Source: Gaopeijia sp032250675 (GTDB taxonomy: Bacteria > Gemmatimonadota > Gemmatimonadetes > Longimicrobiales > Gaopeijiaceae). From it: a DNA stretch of 11,606 bases. Positions 6,034 to 11,606 of this stretch are shown here, piece after piece. Positions within the stretch are counted from its first letter, which is position 1. Each line of letters starts with the position of its first letter. The notes beneath the pieces are model-generated. The model ran no database searches. It had not been told where the DNA came from and saw nothing but the letters and a program-made list of their open reading frames with translations. The stretch is from assembly GCA_032250675.1 (NCBI GenBank), contig JAVVEY010000087.1:1-11606 (forward strand), in the 5' to 3' direction. The translations under genes were made by a program, and so were the position numbers.

Positions 6034-7245
6034 CTACTGAAAGAGGATGTTCTCCACGAAGGTCTCGAGCTGCACCTGGAGGTGGTCGTAGCCCTGCATC
6101 TCCTCCTCGAATTCGGAGAGGAAGTACGGGATGCCCGCCCGATCGAGCGCCTGGGCGTAGGCCACCTGCTCGTCGAGCCCGGGCTCGCACATCTTGGCGG
6201 CGGCCACGATCGCCGCCTCCGCCCGCGACGCCTCGATCCGGGCCAGGAGCATCTCCTCCTTCGGCTTGCGCAGGTCGTGCTGGACCGGGCTGTACGAGGA
6301 GCGCTCCAGGTACGCCTCGGCCAGACCCGCCACCGGATCGCTCCCCGGATCCACATCCTCCAGGATCCACCGCAGCCCGATCAGGAGGTCGTCGTCCACG
6401 ACATCCACGAACTCGGCGATCGCCGCCAGGAGGTCGAGGGGCGGCTGCTCGCAGAAGCCCCCCTCGAAGACCACCCGCATCCGGTCTTTCGGCTTCCGCT
6501 CCCGCCTCCGGATCAGGGGGAGAAGTCGTCGGAGGAGGGCGTTGTGCTCCTCCCGGGGGAGGAGTCCCGCGGTGGCCACCAGGACGTAGGCGTCATCCAC
6601 CGGAAGGAGCCACGGCGTCTCGCGCTTGATGGCGTACACCTCGCGCAGGAGGCGCCGGTTCTCGTTGAAGAGGTGGATGGAGTGGCGGAGGGCGTCGTCG
6701 TCGACCCGCCGCCCGGCCACCTCCTCGATGTGGCCGAGAATCCGTCGATATTCTCCGGTGAGCCAGGTGTGGGAGTGACGGGAGTTCGGGTTCTGCGGAA
6801 AGAAGAGGATCTCGGCGGGCGCCTCGAGGTTGCGGGACCAGATCCCCGCCAGATTCCGGGCGGCGTCGCAGATCGGATGGGTGACGAAGAGATCCGGGAC
6901 GAGCCGGTCGGTGAGCGCGAGCTCGAGCGAGCTGCGCAGGATGGAGCAGAGCGCCGACCCGAAGAGGGAGTCGGCCTCGCGTCGTTCGATCCGGCTCCCC
7001 CGCACCTTCACCGGCAGCATCCCGGCCGCGTGCGCGAGCTCCTCGGGGAAGTAGACCTGGAAGTGGGCCAGCACCCGGCCGCCCCGATCCCGCCAGCGCT
7101 GGACGGTGGGCAGGTCGGGGTCCTGCACCACCTCGCGGAGCTCGAGCATGAGGGGCTCCAGCCCCGCGTCGAAGTTCAGCTCGAGGAGAGGGTCGAAGTC
7201 GTCTTCGAGCGCGGAGGATGGAGCCGGAGGTGTCGGCATCTTCAT
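6034..7245 (-). CDS. bzdN: class I benzoyl-CoA reductase large subunit, BcrC/BadD/BzdN-like
   Basis: A 403-residue partner of the BzdO-like subunit. Landmarks: YFPEELAHAAGMLPV (65-79, a signature of this dehydratase/reductase family), GSALCSILRSSLELAL (C100), VTHPICDAARNL (C126), ILFFPQNPNS (146-155), FEGGFCEQPPLDLL (C265), VDDDLLIGLRW (283-293), and AAKMCEPGLDEQ (C353) before a C-terminal SEFEEEM segment. C100, C126 and C353 are the probable [4Fe-4S] ligands. The order large subunit, large subunit, ATPase, ATPase matches Azoarcus bzdNOPQ. The ATG at 7245 overlaps the hydratase stop (ATGA); a second ATG two codons later (7239) is an alternative start. There is no good Shine-Dalgarno sequence, so translation probably depends on coupling. 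No signal peptide or membrane segment is seen. Confidence 0.9.
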   Translation of the reverse strand: MKMPTPPAPSSALEDDFDPLLELNFDAGLEPLMLELREVVQDPDLPTVQRWRDRGGRVLAHFQVYFPEELAHAAGMLPVKVRGSRIERREADSLFGSALCSILRSSLELALTDRLVPDLFVTHPICDAARNLAGIWSRNLEAPAEILFFPQNPNSRHSHTWLTGEYRRILGHIEEVAGRRVDDDALRHSIHLFNENRRLLREVYAIKRETPWLLPVDDAYVLVATAGLLPREEHNALLRRLLPLIRRRERKPKDRMRVVFEGGFCEQPPLDLLAAIAEFVDVVDDDLLIGLRWILEDVDPGSDPVAGLAEAYLERSSYSPVQHDLRKPKEEMLLARIEASRAEAAIVAAAKMCEPGLDEQVAYAQALDRAGIPYFLSEFEEEMQGYDHLQVQLETFVENILFQ

Positions 7246-8030
7246 CGGTGCGCCCAGACCGGTTGACGCTTCTCGAGGAAGGCGGCGAGCCCTTCGTGGG
7301 GGTCGTCGAGCTCCATCAGATCGTCGCGGTAGATCGACTCCGCGCGCCGGAGTGCTTCGGTGAGGGGAAGCTCCTCGGTCTCCCGGACCGTCCGTCGGGT
7401 CAGACGAAGCACCGGGCGGCTGAGGCCGGCCATCGCCTCGACGTACGCGTCGACCTCCTCCCGGAAGCGGTCGACCGGGAACACCCGTCCCACGAGCCCC
7501 AGCCCCTGCGCCTCGGACATCTTCACCGTCCGCCCGCTCAGCAGCAGGTCGAGGGCGGTCTGGCGCCCCACGAGGCGGGGGAGGAGGACCGCGGCGGCCG
7601 GGGGGAAGAGGCCCAGCCGGATCTCGGGCTGCCCGAGTACGGCGTCGACGCGGGCGAGCACGATGTCGGCGGCCAGCATCAGCTCGCACCCGCCGCCCAG
7701 GGCGGCGCCGTTCACCGCCGCGACCACCGGGATCTCGAGGTGGAGAAGGCGCTCGATGACGCCGTGGAAGGCCCGCAGCATCGGCTCCACCCGCTCCTCG
7801 GTGTGATCGGCCACGTCGACCCCGGCGCAGAAGGCCCGACCGCGGCCCGTGAGGAGGACGACCCGGACCTCGGGGTCCTCCGAGGCGGCGGCGAGGGTCC
7901 GATCCAGCGCCTCCATCATCGCGATGTCGAGGACGTTGAGGGGGGGGCGGTTCAGCTCGATCCGGAGGACACCGCGGATCCGCTCCACGACGATCGATCC
8001 GCTCTCCCGCGTCGTCCCGGCGGGCGTCAT
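7242..8030 (-). CDS. dch: crotonase-family hydratase, probable cyclohexa-1,5-diene-1-carbonyl-CoA hydratase
   Basis: A 262-residue enoyl-CoA hydratase/isomerase-fold protein. The oxyanion-hole region is GRAFCAGVDVADH (64-76) and the second is AVNGAALGGGCELMLAADI (105-123). Both catalytic glutamates of classical crotonase are present: E116 (GGCELML) and E136 (GQPEIRLG). The size suits Dch/BzdW; the ring-opening hydrolase Oah/BamA is much longer (about 375 residues), so this gene is not that enzyme. The role would be water addition to the dienoyl-CoA made by the reductase encoded directly downstream. The ATG at 8030 overlaps the regulator stop (ATGA) and its stop overlaps the BzdN-like start (ATGA). 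The fold is certain; the substrate is inferred from the operon. A generic beta-oxidation hydratase is the main alternative. Confidence 0.85.
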   Translation of the reverse strand: MTPAGTTRESGSIVVERIRGVLRIELNRPPLNVLDIAMMEALDRTLAAASEDPEVRVVLLTGRGRAFCAGVDVADHTEERVEPMLRAFHGVIERLLHLEIPVVAAVNGAALGGGCELMLAADIVLARVDAVLGQPEIRLGLFPPAAAVLLPRLVGRQTALDLLLSGRTVKMSEAQGLGLVGRVFPVDRFREEVDAYVEAMAGLSRPVLRLTRRTVRETEELPLTEALRRAESIYRDDLMELDDPHEGLAAFLEKRQPVWAHR

Positions 8031-8896
8031 CGGTCGGCCCTCGATGCGGGGGTGAGGGCAGGCGTCACCACTCGCTCATCCACGTACGCATTCGCCCGCC
8101 CGGCCAACGCCTCGTAGTAGCGTTCGAAGAAGACCGAAGCGCACTCTCCGGCCCACCCCTCGGGGAGGAGACGCTCGGGGAGGTATGGATCGAGGAGCGG
8201 GAACTCCCGGTACTCGTGGATCAGCCGAAAACGGCGCACGAAGGCGTCTTCGGGGGTGATGCCGTCCCCGTCCTCCCCGCGGTCCGCCGCCGCCCGGAGC
8301 TCCTGGAAGCCGGAGATATGCCTGCTGATGAACTCCTGGTATCGGCCGTTGATCCTCTCGAGGTCCCAGCATCGGGAGACGAGCGTAGCGGGATCGGAGC
8401 CCCCGAGGTGGTCGGCCCGGAAGACCTCCATGTACCCGGCGAGTCCGAGCGCTTCGGCCTCCCGGCGCACCTCGTCGGCCACCGGGTGCGGAGAGATCCA
8501 GAGCCCGTTTCCCAGCGAACCGAAGCCCAGCCAGAGGAGACGATCCCGAAAGCGGTCCCTCAGCGATCGCTCTTCTTCGGGGATCGAGTACGTCACCAGA
8601 AGCCACCGGCCGTCCCCGGCGTCCCCCCACCGGGGGTGGTGGATTCGCTCCTCCCCCTCCTCCAGGAGGCGACGGCCGTGGGTGGTCAGCTCGTAGAAGC
8701 TCTTCCTCCCCTCCCGGAAGGTGGTGAACCACCCCTCCGCGCACATCCGGGAGAGCGTCGTCCGGGCCGACGTGGCCGAGACCTCCAGCGGTTCGAGGAG
8801 ATCCAGGATGCTTCCCACCCAGACCGGCCCCGGACGGTGGAGGAGGTAGTCCCCGAAGAGGGTGAAGACCAGGTCCTTCGGACGCGCCAGCACCAT
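8027..8896 (-). CDS. PaaX-family transcriptional regulator
   Basis: A 289-residue PaaX-type repressor. The N-terminal winged helix-turn-helix covers about residues 5-75 (KDLVFTLFGDYLL, SATSARTTLSRMCAEGWFTTFREGRKSFYELT). The central PaaX domain includes GRWLLVTYSIPEEERSLRDRFRDRLLWLGFGSLGNGLWISP (116-156), and the C-terminal part contains IHEYREFPLLDPYLPERLLPEGWAG. Known PaaX proteins respond to phenylacetyl-CoA; here an aryl-CoA from the benzoyl-CoA route is a likely ligand (inference). It is the first gene of the operon it probably controls, so it is likely autoregulated. An in-frame TAG lies 8 codons before the ATG, so 8896 is the only plausible start. There is no clear Shine-Dalgarno sequence. 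Known benzoyl-CoA clusters more often use BzdR- or BadR-type regulators. Confidence 0.87.
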   Translation of the reverse strand: MVLARPKDLVFTLFGDYLLHRPGPVWVGSILDLLEPLEVSATSARTTLSRMCAEGWFTTFREGRKSFYELTTHGRRLLEEGEERIHHPRWGDAGDGRWLLVTYSIPEEERSLRDRFRDRLLWLGFGSLGNGLWISPHPVADEVRREAEALGLAGYMEVFRADHLGGSDPATLVSRCWDLERINGRYQEFISRHISGFQELRAAADRGEDGDGITPEDAFVRRFRLIHEYREFPLLDPYLPERLLPEGWAGECASVFFERYYEALAGRANAYVDERVVTPALTPASRADR

Positions 8897-8910
8897 GGGA
8901 ATTCGGGGCT

Positions 8911-8973
8911 CGAGGTCAATCTATCACATATTGATTACGACCGTATAATAAATGTCATATAACAGGAGCGCAA
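8911..8973. promoter_or_regulatory. AT-rich promoter/operator region upstream of the PaaX-type operon
   Basis: This is a sharp AT-rich island in an otherwise GC-rich window. On the minus strand a -10 like TATTAT (8945-8950) lies 17 bases from a weak TTGCGC (8968-8973), which would start transcription near 8938 and give a leader of about 40 bases before the regulator gene. On the plus strand TATAAT (8944-8949) and TATAAC (8958-8963) are -10 candidates with only poor -35 partners. The region could serve both the operon and a lost plus-strand gene. Promoter positions are pattern-based only. Confidence 0.45.
8916..8934. promoter_or_regulatory. inverted repeat TCAAT-N9-ATTGA, candidate operator
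   Basis: TCAAT (8916-8920) and ATTGA (8930-8934) form a symmetric 19-bp site just downstream of the predicted start of the operon transcript, a good place for a repressor. The minus strand here also reads TATGTGAT, which fits the first eight positions of the PaaX half-site consensus (WWTRTGAT...) as I remember it; the rest of that consensus does not fit. An ArsR-type site belonging to the adjacent Acr3 relic is an alternative owner. Confidence 0.4.
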
Positions 8974-9010
8974 GAATTCCGTTCGATGACGGGGGGGGAG
9001 AGAGGGACCG

Positions 9011-9328
9011 ATGACCGTGACGACGAAGCCCTCGATGGGCGGCCGCCTGTGCCTCCTGAACCGCTACCTGACGCTCTGGATCTTCACCGCGATGGTCGCC
9101 GGCGTGCTCTGGATCGCGTTCCCGACGCTACCCCGCCGAGGAGGCACCGTCCCCGAACTCGACCTCGGTCGTGATCTCGATGCACCGATCGATGCGGATC
9201 TGCGCGCGGCAGATGACGTCGGAGATGGGATTCTCCCCTGGGGAGGCTCGAAGCGGAGCTCGCGGGGAGAATCGTGGACCTTCCGGATCTCGGTCATCGA
9301 AAGACTTCTCGATTCTCCGGCTGGCTGA
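9011..9328 (+). pseudogene. relic of the 5' end of an Acr3-type arsenite efflux transporter gene
   Basis: The frame opens at ATG 9011 with GRLCLLNRYLTLWIFTAMVAGV, which closely resembles the conserved N-terminus of Acr3/ArsB-type arsenite permeases (typically RLSFLDRYLTLWIFLAMALGV). The similarity ends around base 9130. The remaining codons to 9328 give a polar, low-complexity sequence without membrane segments. A complete Acr3 has ten membrane helices and about 350 residues, so at most the first helix survives. No arsR or other ars gene is next to it. The relic lies between an AT-rich promoter-like island and two tRNA genes, a usual place for gain and loss of cassettes. It could alternatively be a small single-helix protein of about 105 residues, which I consider less likely. 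Confidence 0.6.
9229..9273. repeat. 10-bp inverted repeat downstream of the tRNA genes
   Basis: GATTCTCCCC (9229-9238) is matched by GGGGAGAATC (9264-9273), with a 25-base spacer that can itself fold (GGCTCG and GAGCTC segments). A further copy of the core, CGATTCTCC, lies at 9310-9318 and is inverted relative to 9266-9274. It lies downstream of the minus-strand tRNA genes but has no T-tract. It could help end the tRNA transcript or be debris of the degraded cassette. Confidence 0.45.
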
Positions 9329-9331
9329 GGA

Positions 9332-9404
9332 TGGTCGCTACTGGACTCGAACCAGTGACATCCACGATGTGAACGTGGCGCTCTACCAACTGAGCTAAGC
9401 GACC
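9332..9404 (-). tRNA. tRNA-Val (CAC)
   Basis: A 73-base cloverleaf on the minus strand. The acceptor stem GGTCGCT/AGCGACC has discriminator A (9332). The D-arm includes TAGCTCAGTTGGTAGAGC. The anticodon stem CCACG/CGTGG encloses loop TTCACAT, with the CAC anticodon at plus-strand 9369-9371. The T-arm is CTGG-TTCGAGT-CCAG. It reads GUG codons. The 3' CCA is not encoded (TCC follows), so it must be added after transcription. It lies 13 bases downstream of tRNA-Glu and is probably co-transcribed. Confidence 0.95.
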
Positions 9405-9417
9405 CCTTCCTGTGGCA

Positions 9418-9490
9418 TACCCCCACGGGGACTCGAACCCCGGTCTCCGCGCTGAGAACGCGATATCCTAGGCCACTAGACGATGGGGGC
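9418..9490 (-). tRNA. tRNA-Glu (CTC)
   Basis: A 73-base cloverleaf on the minus strand. The acceptor stem GCCCCCA/TGGGGGT includes one G-U pair, with discriminator A at 9418. The anticodon stem TCGCG/CGCGG holds loop TTCTCAG, with the CTC anticodon at plus-strand 9454-9456. The T-arm is CGGGG-TTCGAGT-CCCCG. It reads GAG codons, the preferred Glu codon in such a GC-rich genome. CCA is not encoded. It is the first gene of a two-tRNA transcript. Confidence 0.95.
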
Positions 9491-9550
9491 ATTCTGGCTC
9501 TTCCGGAGCCCGATCCCGCGAGCGGAACCCGGCGTCAGGAGAGGAACGAA

Positions 9551-9578
9551 AAGCTATCGGCTGGCCCCGGGCCGTCAA
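9551..9578 (-). promoter_or_regulatory. sigma-70-type promoter of the tRNA-Glu/tRNA-Val transcript
   Basis: On the minus strand TTGACG (9573-9578) matches the -35 consensus at five of six bases. It is 16 bases upstream of TAGCTT (9551-9556), a TAnnnT-type -10. Transcription would start near 9545, about 55 bases before tRNA-Glu. A strong -35 is expected for a tRNA transcript. The spacer between the two elements is a GC-rich block (GCCCGGGGCC). Confidence 0.55.
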
Positions 9579-9667
9579 CCCCCGAGCCGGGATCGCGTTG
9601 TGCGGATCCTCGGGGCGCGTTCGGGGTTCAGCTACGGTACCCCTCCTCACCACCCCACCCCCCGCCG

Positions 9668-9958
9668 ATGTCCCGCAAGCTCAATGAGGAATCGATCGTC
9701 GACTGGCTCGCGACGCACCCCGAGTGGAAGCGCGACGGTGACACGATCCGCAAGACGGTGACCTTCCCGACCTTCCGAGACGCGATCGTCTTCGTGAACC
9801 GCCTGGCGAGTCTCGCCGACGACGCGAACCACCACCCCGACATCGATATTCGGTACAACAAGATCACGGTCGGGCTGACGACGCATGATGCCGGGGGGCT
9901 GACCGAACGCGACACGAAGCTGGCGGACCGGATCGACCACGCCTCGCGGACGCGCTGA
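9668..9958 (+). CDS. phhB: pterin-4a-carbinolamine dehydratase (PCD/DCoH)
   Basis: A 96-residue protein of the usual length and pattern for 4a-hydroxytetrahydrobiopterin dehydratase. The active-site signature ANHHPDIDIRYNKITVGLTTHDAGGLTERD begins at residue 53, with H55, H56 and H73 matching the three catalytic histidines of the family. It recycles the pterin cofactor of aromatic amino acid hydroxylases in the cytoplasm by dehydrating the 4a-carbinolamine. No hydroxylase gene is next to it; some bacterial homologues have been tied to other pterin roles. The start at 9668 gives the full family N-terminus (SRKLNEESI). No Shine-Dalgarno sequence is seen in the C-rich leader, so the mRNA may be leaderless or have a very short leader. 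Confidence 0.93.
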   Translation: MSRKLNEESIVDWLATHPEWKRDGDTIRKTVTFPTFRDAIVFVNRLASLADDANHHPDIDIRYNKITVGLTTHDAGGLTERDTKLADRIDHASRTR

Positions 9959-9978
9959 GCGTACCCCGAGCCCGCTGT

Positions 9979-9993
9979 TGCCGCGCTGCGGCA
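9979..9993. terminator. short GC hairpin between convergent genes, possible terminator
   Basis: TGCCGC (9979-9984), loop GCT, GCGGCA (9988-9993) form a perfect 6-bp stem in the 54-bp gap between the convergent phhB and HAD phosphatase genes. No T-tract follows on either strand, so it is only a weak terminator candidate. Confidence 0.3.
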
Positions 9994-10012
9994 CGGCGTG
10001 TAGTCCGCCGGA

Positions 10013-10672
10013 TCAGGAGCCTTCCAGGATCGTCTGCAACTCGGTGGGAGCCTCCACCAGATGTGTCGGGCGCGCCGCCTCGAGCGCCTCCCTGTCGAGC
10101 GCCCCCCACGTCACGGCGATCGTGGTGACTCCCGCGGCATGACCCGCCTCGATGTCGTGCACCGAGTCGCCGATGAAGACGACGCGGCGCGACGCGGTGA
10201 CGCCGAGCCGGTCGAGAGCGCGGTGCACCGGCTCCGCATGAGGCTTGGGGCGGTGCACGTCGTCCGCCGTGATCACGACGGAGAAGGCGTCGGCCACCCC
10301 GCACGCATCGAGGGTGCGGCGCGTCATCGGAGCTCCCTTGCTCGTCACGATCGCCTGACACGAGCCGCGCTCGAGCTCCCGGTGAACGATCTCGGGGATC
10401 CCCTCGAAGGAGCGCACCATCTCGTCGTGCAACCCCTCCTGGACCCGCTTGTAGGTGCGTCGGAGCGCGAGCGCCTGCGCCTCGCTCGAAGCGATCTCAC
10501 GCAGGGTGACGGGGAGGGGACGACCCACCGTCCGGAGCCAGGCCTCGGGGTCTCCCTCGTGCCCGAAGTGTTCGAGCATCATCTCCCGATAGCACGCGAG
10601 GATGAGGGGAATCGTGTCGGCGATCGTGCCGTCCAGATCGAAGAGGACGGCGTTCCACGGGGAAGGGGTCAC
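10013..10672 (-). CDS. HAD-superfamily phosphatase (phosphoglycolate phosphatase / PpaX-like)
   Basis: A 219-residue HAD hydrolase with all four motifs: I, FDLDGTIADT with nucleophile D12 and general acid D14; II, IVTSKG (S111); III, K143 in RPKPHAEP; IV, VFIGDSVHDIEAG (D169, D173). The helical cap between residues 20 and 90 (subclass IA) suits phosphoglycolate phosphatase or pyrophosphatase PpaX, and the substrate cannot be settled from sequence alone. The start is a GTG at 10672 forming GTGA with the stop of the lipase-like gene, so the frame is translationally coupled. A start further upstream would run through the lipase gene in another frame and is rejected. Confidence 0.88.
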   Translation of the reverse strand: MTPSPWNAVLFDLDGTIADTIPLILACYREMMLEHFGHEGDPEAWLRTVGRPLPVTLREIASSEAQALALRRTYKRVQEGLHDEMVRSFEGIPEIVHRELERGSCQAIVTSKGAPMTRRTLDACGVADAFSVVITADDVHRPKPHAEPVHRALDRLGVTASRRVVFIGDSVHDIEAGHAAGVTTIAVTWGALDREALEAARPTHLVEAPTELQTILEGS

Positions 10673-11385
10673 GAGGCGCGGCCATGGAGGAGGAAGTCGA
10701 GGATGATCTCGATCGTCGTCGCGTCGGCGGGGAGTGTCCAGTGCATCGCGCAGCAGACCACGGTGTCGGGGACACCGGGGAGGGTGGCGCTCTCGGGAGG
10801 GATGATGTGGGTCTCGAGTTCGGTACGGATCGTGAGCCCTTCGATCCCCTCGGGAAGCCCGGGGTCGAGGGCGGCGAGGAAGTCGCTCTCGGGCTTCATC
10901 TCCTTCCCTCCGTCCCCCCAGGCGGCCAGCGAGGTGAGGGTCCCGCGGTGCGGTGACCCGAGGGTGACGAGTCGGCGCACCTCGCTCGCGCCTCCGTGCT
11001 GGAGGTACCATCGCGCGGCGAGCCCCCCCATCGAGTGCGCGACGATGTCGACGCGCTCGGCGCCCGTGCGCCGCCGCAGGGTGTCGACCGCCTCCCGGAT
11101 CTCCTGGGAGTGCCGGATATTCGAGTCGACGGGATCGTCGAACCGGAGGAGGTGCACCGAGGTGTCTCCCCATCCCCGTGTGCGAAGCTGGTGGGCGAGG
11201 GGGGCGAGCCGGTCGCCCTCGTCGGCCCACCCCGGCACGAGGAGGACGGGGAGGCGCGGGCCGGGCTCCTCCGGGCCGGGAGCGGGAGAGGAGAGGGTCC
11301 CACCGCGGAGGAGCGCGAGGACGGCGATCAGGGTGAATGCGAGGGTCGACGCGGCTGCCGCGGCGAGCGCGAGGCGGCGGCTCAT
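10669..11385 (-). CDS. membrane-anchored or secreted lipase-like alpha/beta hydrolase
   Basis: A 238-residue protein. Residues 1-27 form a signal peptide or N-terminal membrane anchor (MSRRLALAAAAASTLAFTLIAVLALL), followed by a Pro/Gly linker. The hydrolase core has LPVLLVPGWAD (45-55, oxyanion-hole strand and loop), the nucleophile elbow AHSMGG (S118) and the TLGSPHRGT motif (141-149) of class 2 lipases and esterases. H215 (CAMHWTLP) is the probable catalytic histidine. Where bacterial class 2 lipases have an Asp before a VVPPESA-like stretch, this protein has TELETHIIPPESA, so E189 or E191 may replace it. The likely role is ester or lipid hydrolysis outside the cytoplasm. It overlaps the aminotransferase stop (ATGA) and the HAD start (GTGA). 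Confidence 0.85.
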   Translation of the reverse strand: MSRRLALAAAAASTLAFTLIAVLALLRGGTLSSPAPGPEEPGPRLPVLLVPGWADEGDRLAPLAHQLRTRGWGDTSVHLLRFDDPVDSNIRHSQEIREAVDTLRRRTGAERVDIVAHSMGGLAARWYLQHGGASEVRRLVTLGSPHRGTLTSLAAWGDGGKEMKPESDFLAALDPGLPEGIEGLTIRTELETHIIPPESATLPGVPDTVVCCAMHWTLPADATTIEIILDFLLHGRAS

Positions 11386-11606
11386 CGGCCCGCGTCCCGG
11401 AGCGCGTCATCGATCGCGCCGGCGGCGAAGGTCATCTGCTCGTCGGTGAGCGTGGCCGGCGGGGTCAGCTCGACGACGGCGCCGGTGGGTCCGGCCGGGA
11501 GGACGAGCACCCCGCGGCGGAGGAGTCGTTCGGCGAGATCGACCGCGCCGCCCGCCTCGGGGCGCCCGGAGGCGTCGAGGCAGTCGAAGCCGAGGAGGAG
11601 GCCGAG
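11382..11606 (-). CDS. class III aminotransferase, C-terminal fragment (continues beyond the window)
   Basis: The last 74 codons of a gene entering from the right edge. The translated end includes LGLLLGFDCLDASGRP, then AERLLRRGVLVLPAGPTG, AVVELTPPATLTDEQ and a C-terminal helix. This is the small-domain C-terminus of PLP-dependent class III aminotransferases (acetylornithine, 4-aminobutyrate or similar): the order GLLLG, then RGVL(V)LPAG, then (V)(V)ELTPP, then T-x-E/D-Q is typical. The lysine that binds PLP lies outside the window, so the substrate class cannot be given. Its TGA overlaps the ATG of the lipase-like gene, which puts three functionally unrelated genes in one operon. Confidence 0.8.
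   Translation of the reverse strand, partial: LGLLLGFDCLDASGRPEAGGAVDLAERLLRRGVLVLPAGPTGAVVELTPPATLTDEQMTFAAGAIDDALRDAGR

Noticed and set aside
4912..7266. 784-codon open frame on the plus strand
   Set aside because: It lies opposite the two large reductase subunits, which have clear family motifs. Its composition is that of a GC-driven antisense frame.
7242..8030. Crotonase as the ring-opening hydrolase Oah/BamA
   Set aside because: At 262 residues it is far shorter than Oah (about 375), and it carries the two classical hydratase glutamates; Dch is the better fit.
9171..9398. Plus-strand frame ending WTRTSDIHDVNVALYQLS
   Set aside because: This ending is the well-known false peptide produced by reading antisense to a tRNA gene; the rest overlaps the Acr3 relic in another frame.
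9332..9490. tRNA genes as an attachment site of an integrated element
   Set aside because: No integrase and no direct repeat of a tRNA 3' end could be found in the window, so only the Acr3 relic hints at past exchange.
9064..9492. Minus-strand frame of 142 residues ending in a basic/Ser-rich sequence
   Set aside because: Its N-terminal part is the translation of the two tRNA genes themselves (the familiar spurious SSVGRAPRSHRG-type peptide). Real tRNA cloverleaves explain these bases.
10061..11449. 462-codon open frame on the plus strand
   Set aside because: It is antisense to the HAD and lipase genes, whose catalytic motifs are intact, and has no domain of its own.
1..11606. CRISPR arrays, insertion sequences, riboswitches and replication origins
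   Set aside because: I looked for repeat-spacer patterns, transposase motifs and conserved leader structures and found none.

Overview
The window comes from a very GC-rich bacterium with strongly GC-biased third codon positions and densely packed, often overlapping genes. Several details would suit Gemmatimonadota or a similar environmental lineage: a secreted protein whose signal peptide ends in LSAQQ, and tRNA genes without an encoded CCA. No marker gene is present, so this placement is an inference.

Layout. Positions 1-47 may hold the last codons of a plus-strand gene. Positions 279-821 encode a small secreted protein of unknown function on the plus strand, ending in a 14-bp perfect hairpin that contains its stop codon. 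From 8896 down to 866 runs a minus-strand operon: a PaaX-family regulator, a crotonase (dienoyl-CoA hydratase type), the two large subunits and two ATPase subunits of a class I benzoyl-CoA reductase (Bzd/Bcr family), a 79-residue CxxC protein, a zinc alcohol dehydrogenase (6-hydroxycyclohex-1-ene-1-carbonyl-CoA dehydrogenase type) and, after an 87-bp spacer built largely of 15-bp repeats, a TIM-barrel amidohydrolase-2 protein. Six of the seven junctions from regulator to dehydrogenase are 4-bp stop/start overlaps (ATGA or GTGA) and the other is a 12-bp gap, so this is one tightly coupled transcription unit.

How the operon works together (inference from families). The reductase would use ATP and a low-potential donor to dearomatise benzoyl-CoA or a related aryl-CoA to a cyclic dienoyl-CoA. 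The crotonase would hydrate that product and the dehydrogenase would oxidise the resulting alcohol to the ketone. The expected next enzyme (6-oxocyclohexene-carbonyl-CoA hydrolase, Oah/BamA type), the ferredoxin and the aryl-CoA ligase are absent from the window. The place of the ring-opening enzyme is taken by an amidohydrolase-fold protein whose usual N-terminal metal-binding HxH is not seen. The PaaX-type regulator probably senses an aryl-CoA and acts on the AT-rich region at 8911-8973.

Positions 8897-9331 have no intact gene. They hold the AT-rich promoter/operator region, an apparent relic of the 5' end of an Acr3-type arsenite transporter gene (9011-9130), and short inverted repeats. 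Next come two minus-strand tRNA genes, Val(CAC) and Glu(CTC), with a recognisable shared promoter. A plus-strand pterin-4a-carbinolamine dehydratase gene (phhB) follows. The right end carries a second minus-strand overlapping operon: the C-terminus of a class III aminotransferase (running off the edge), a membrane-anchored or secreted lipase-like alpha/beta hydrolase, and a HAD phosphatase.
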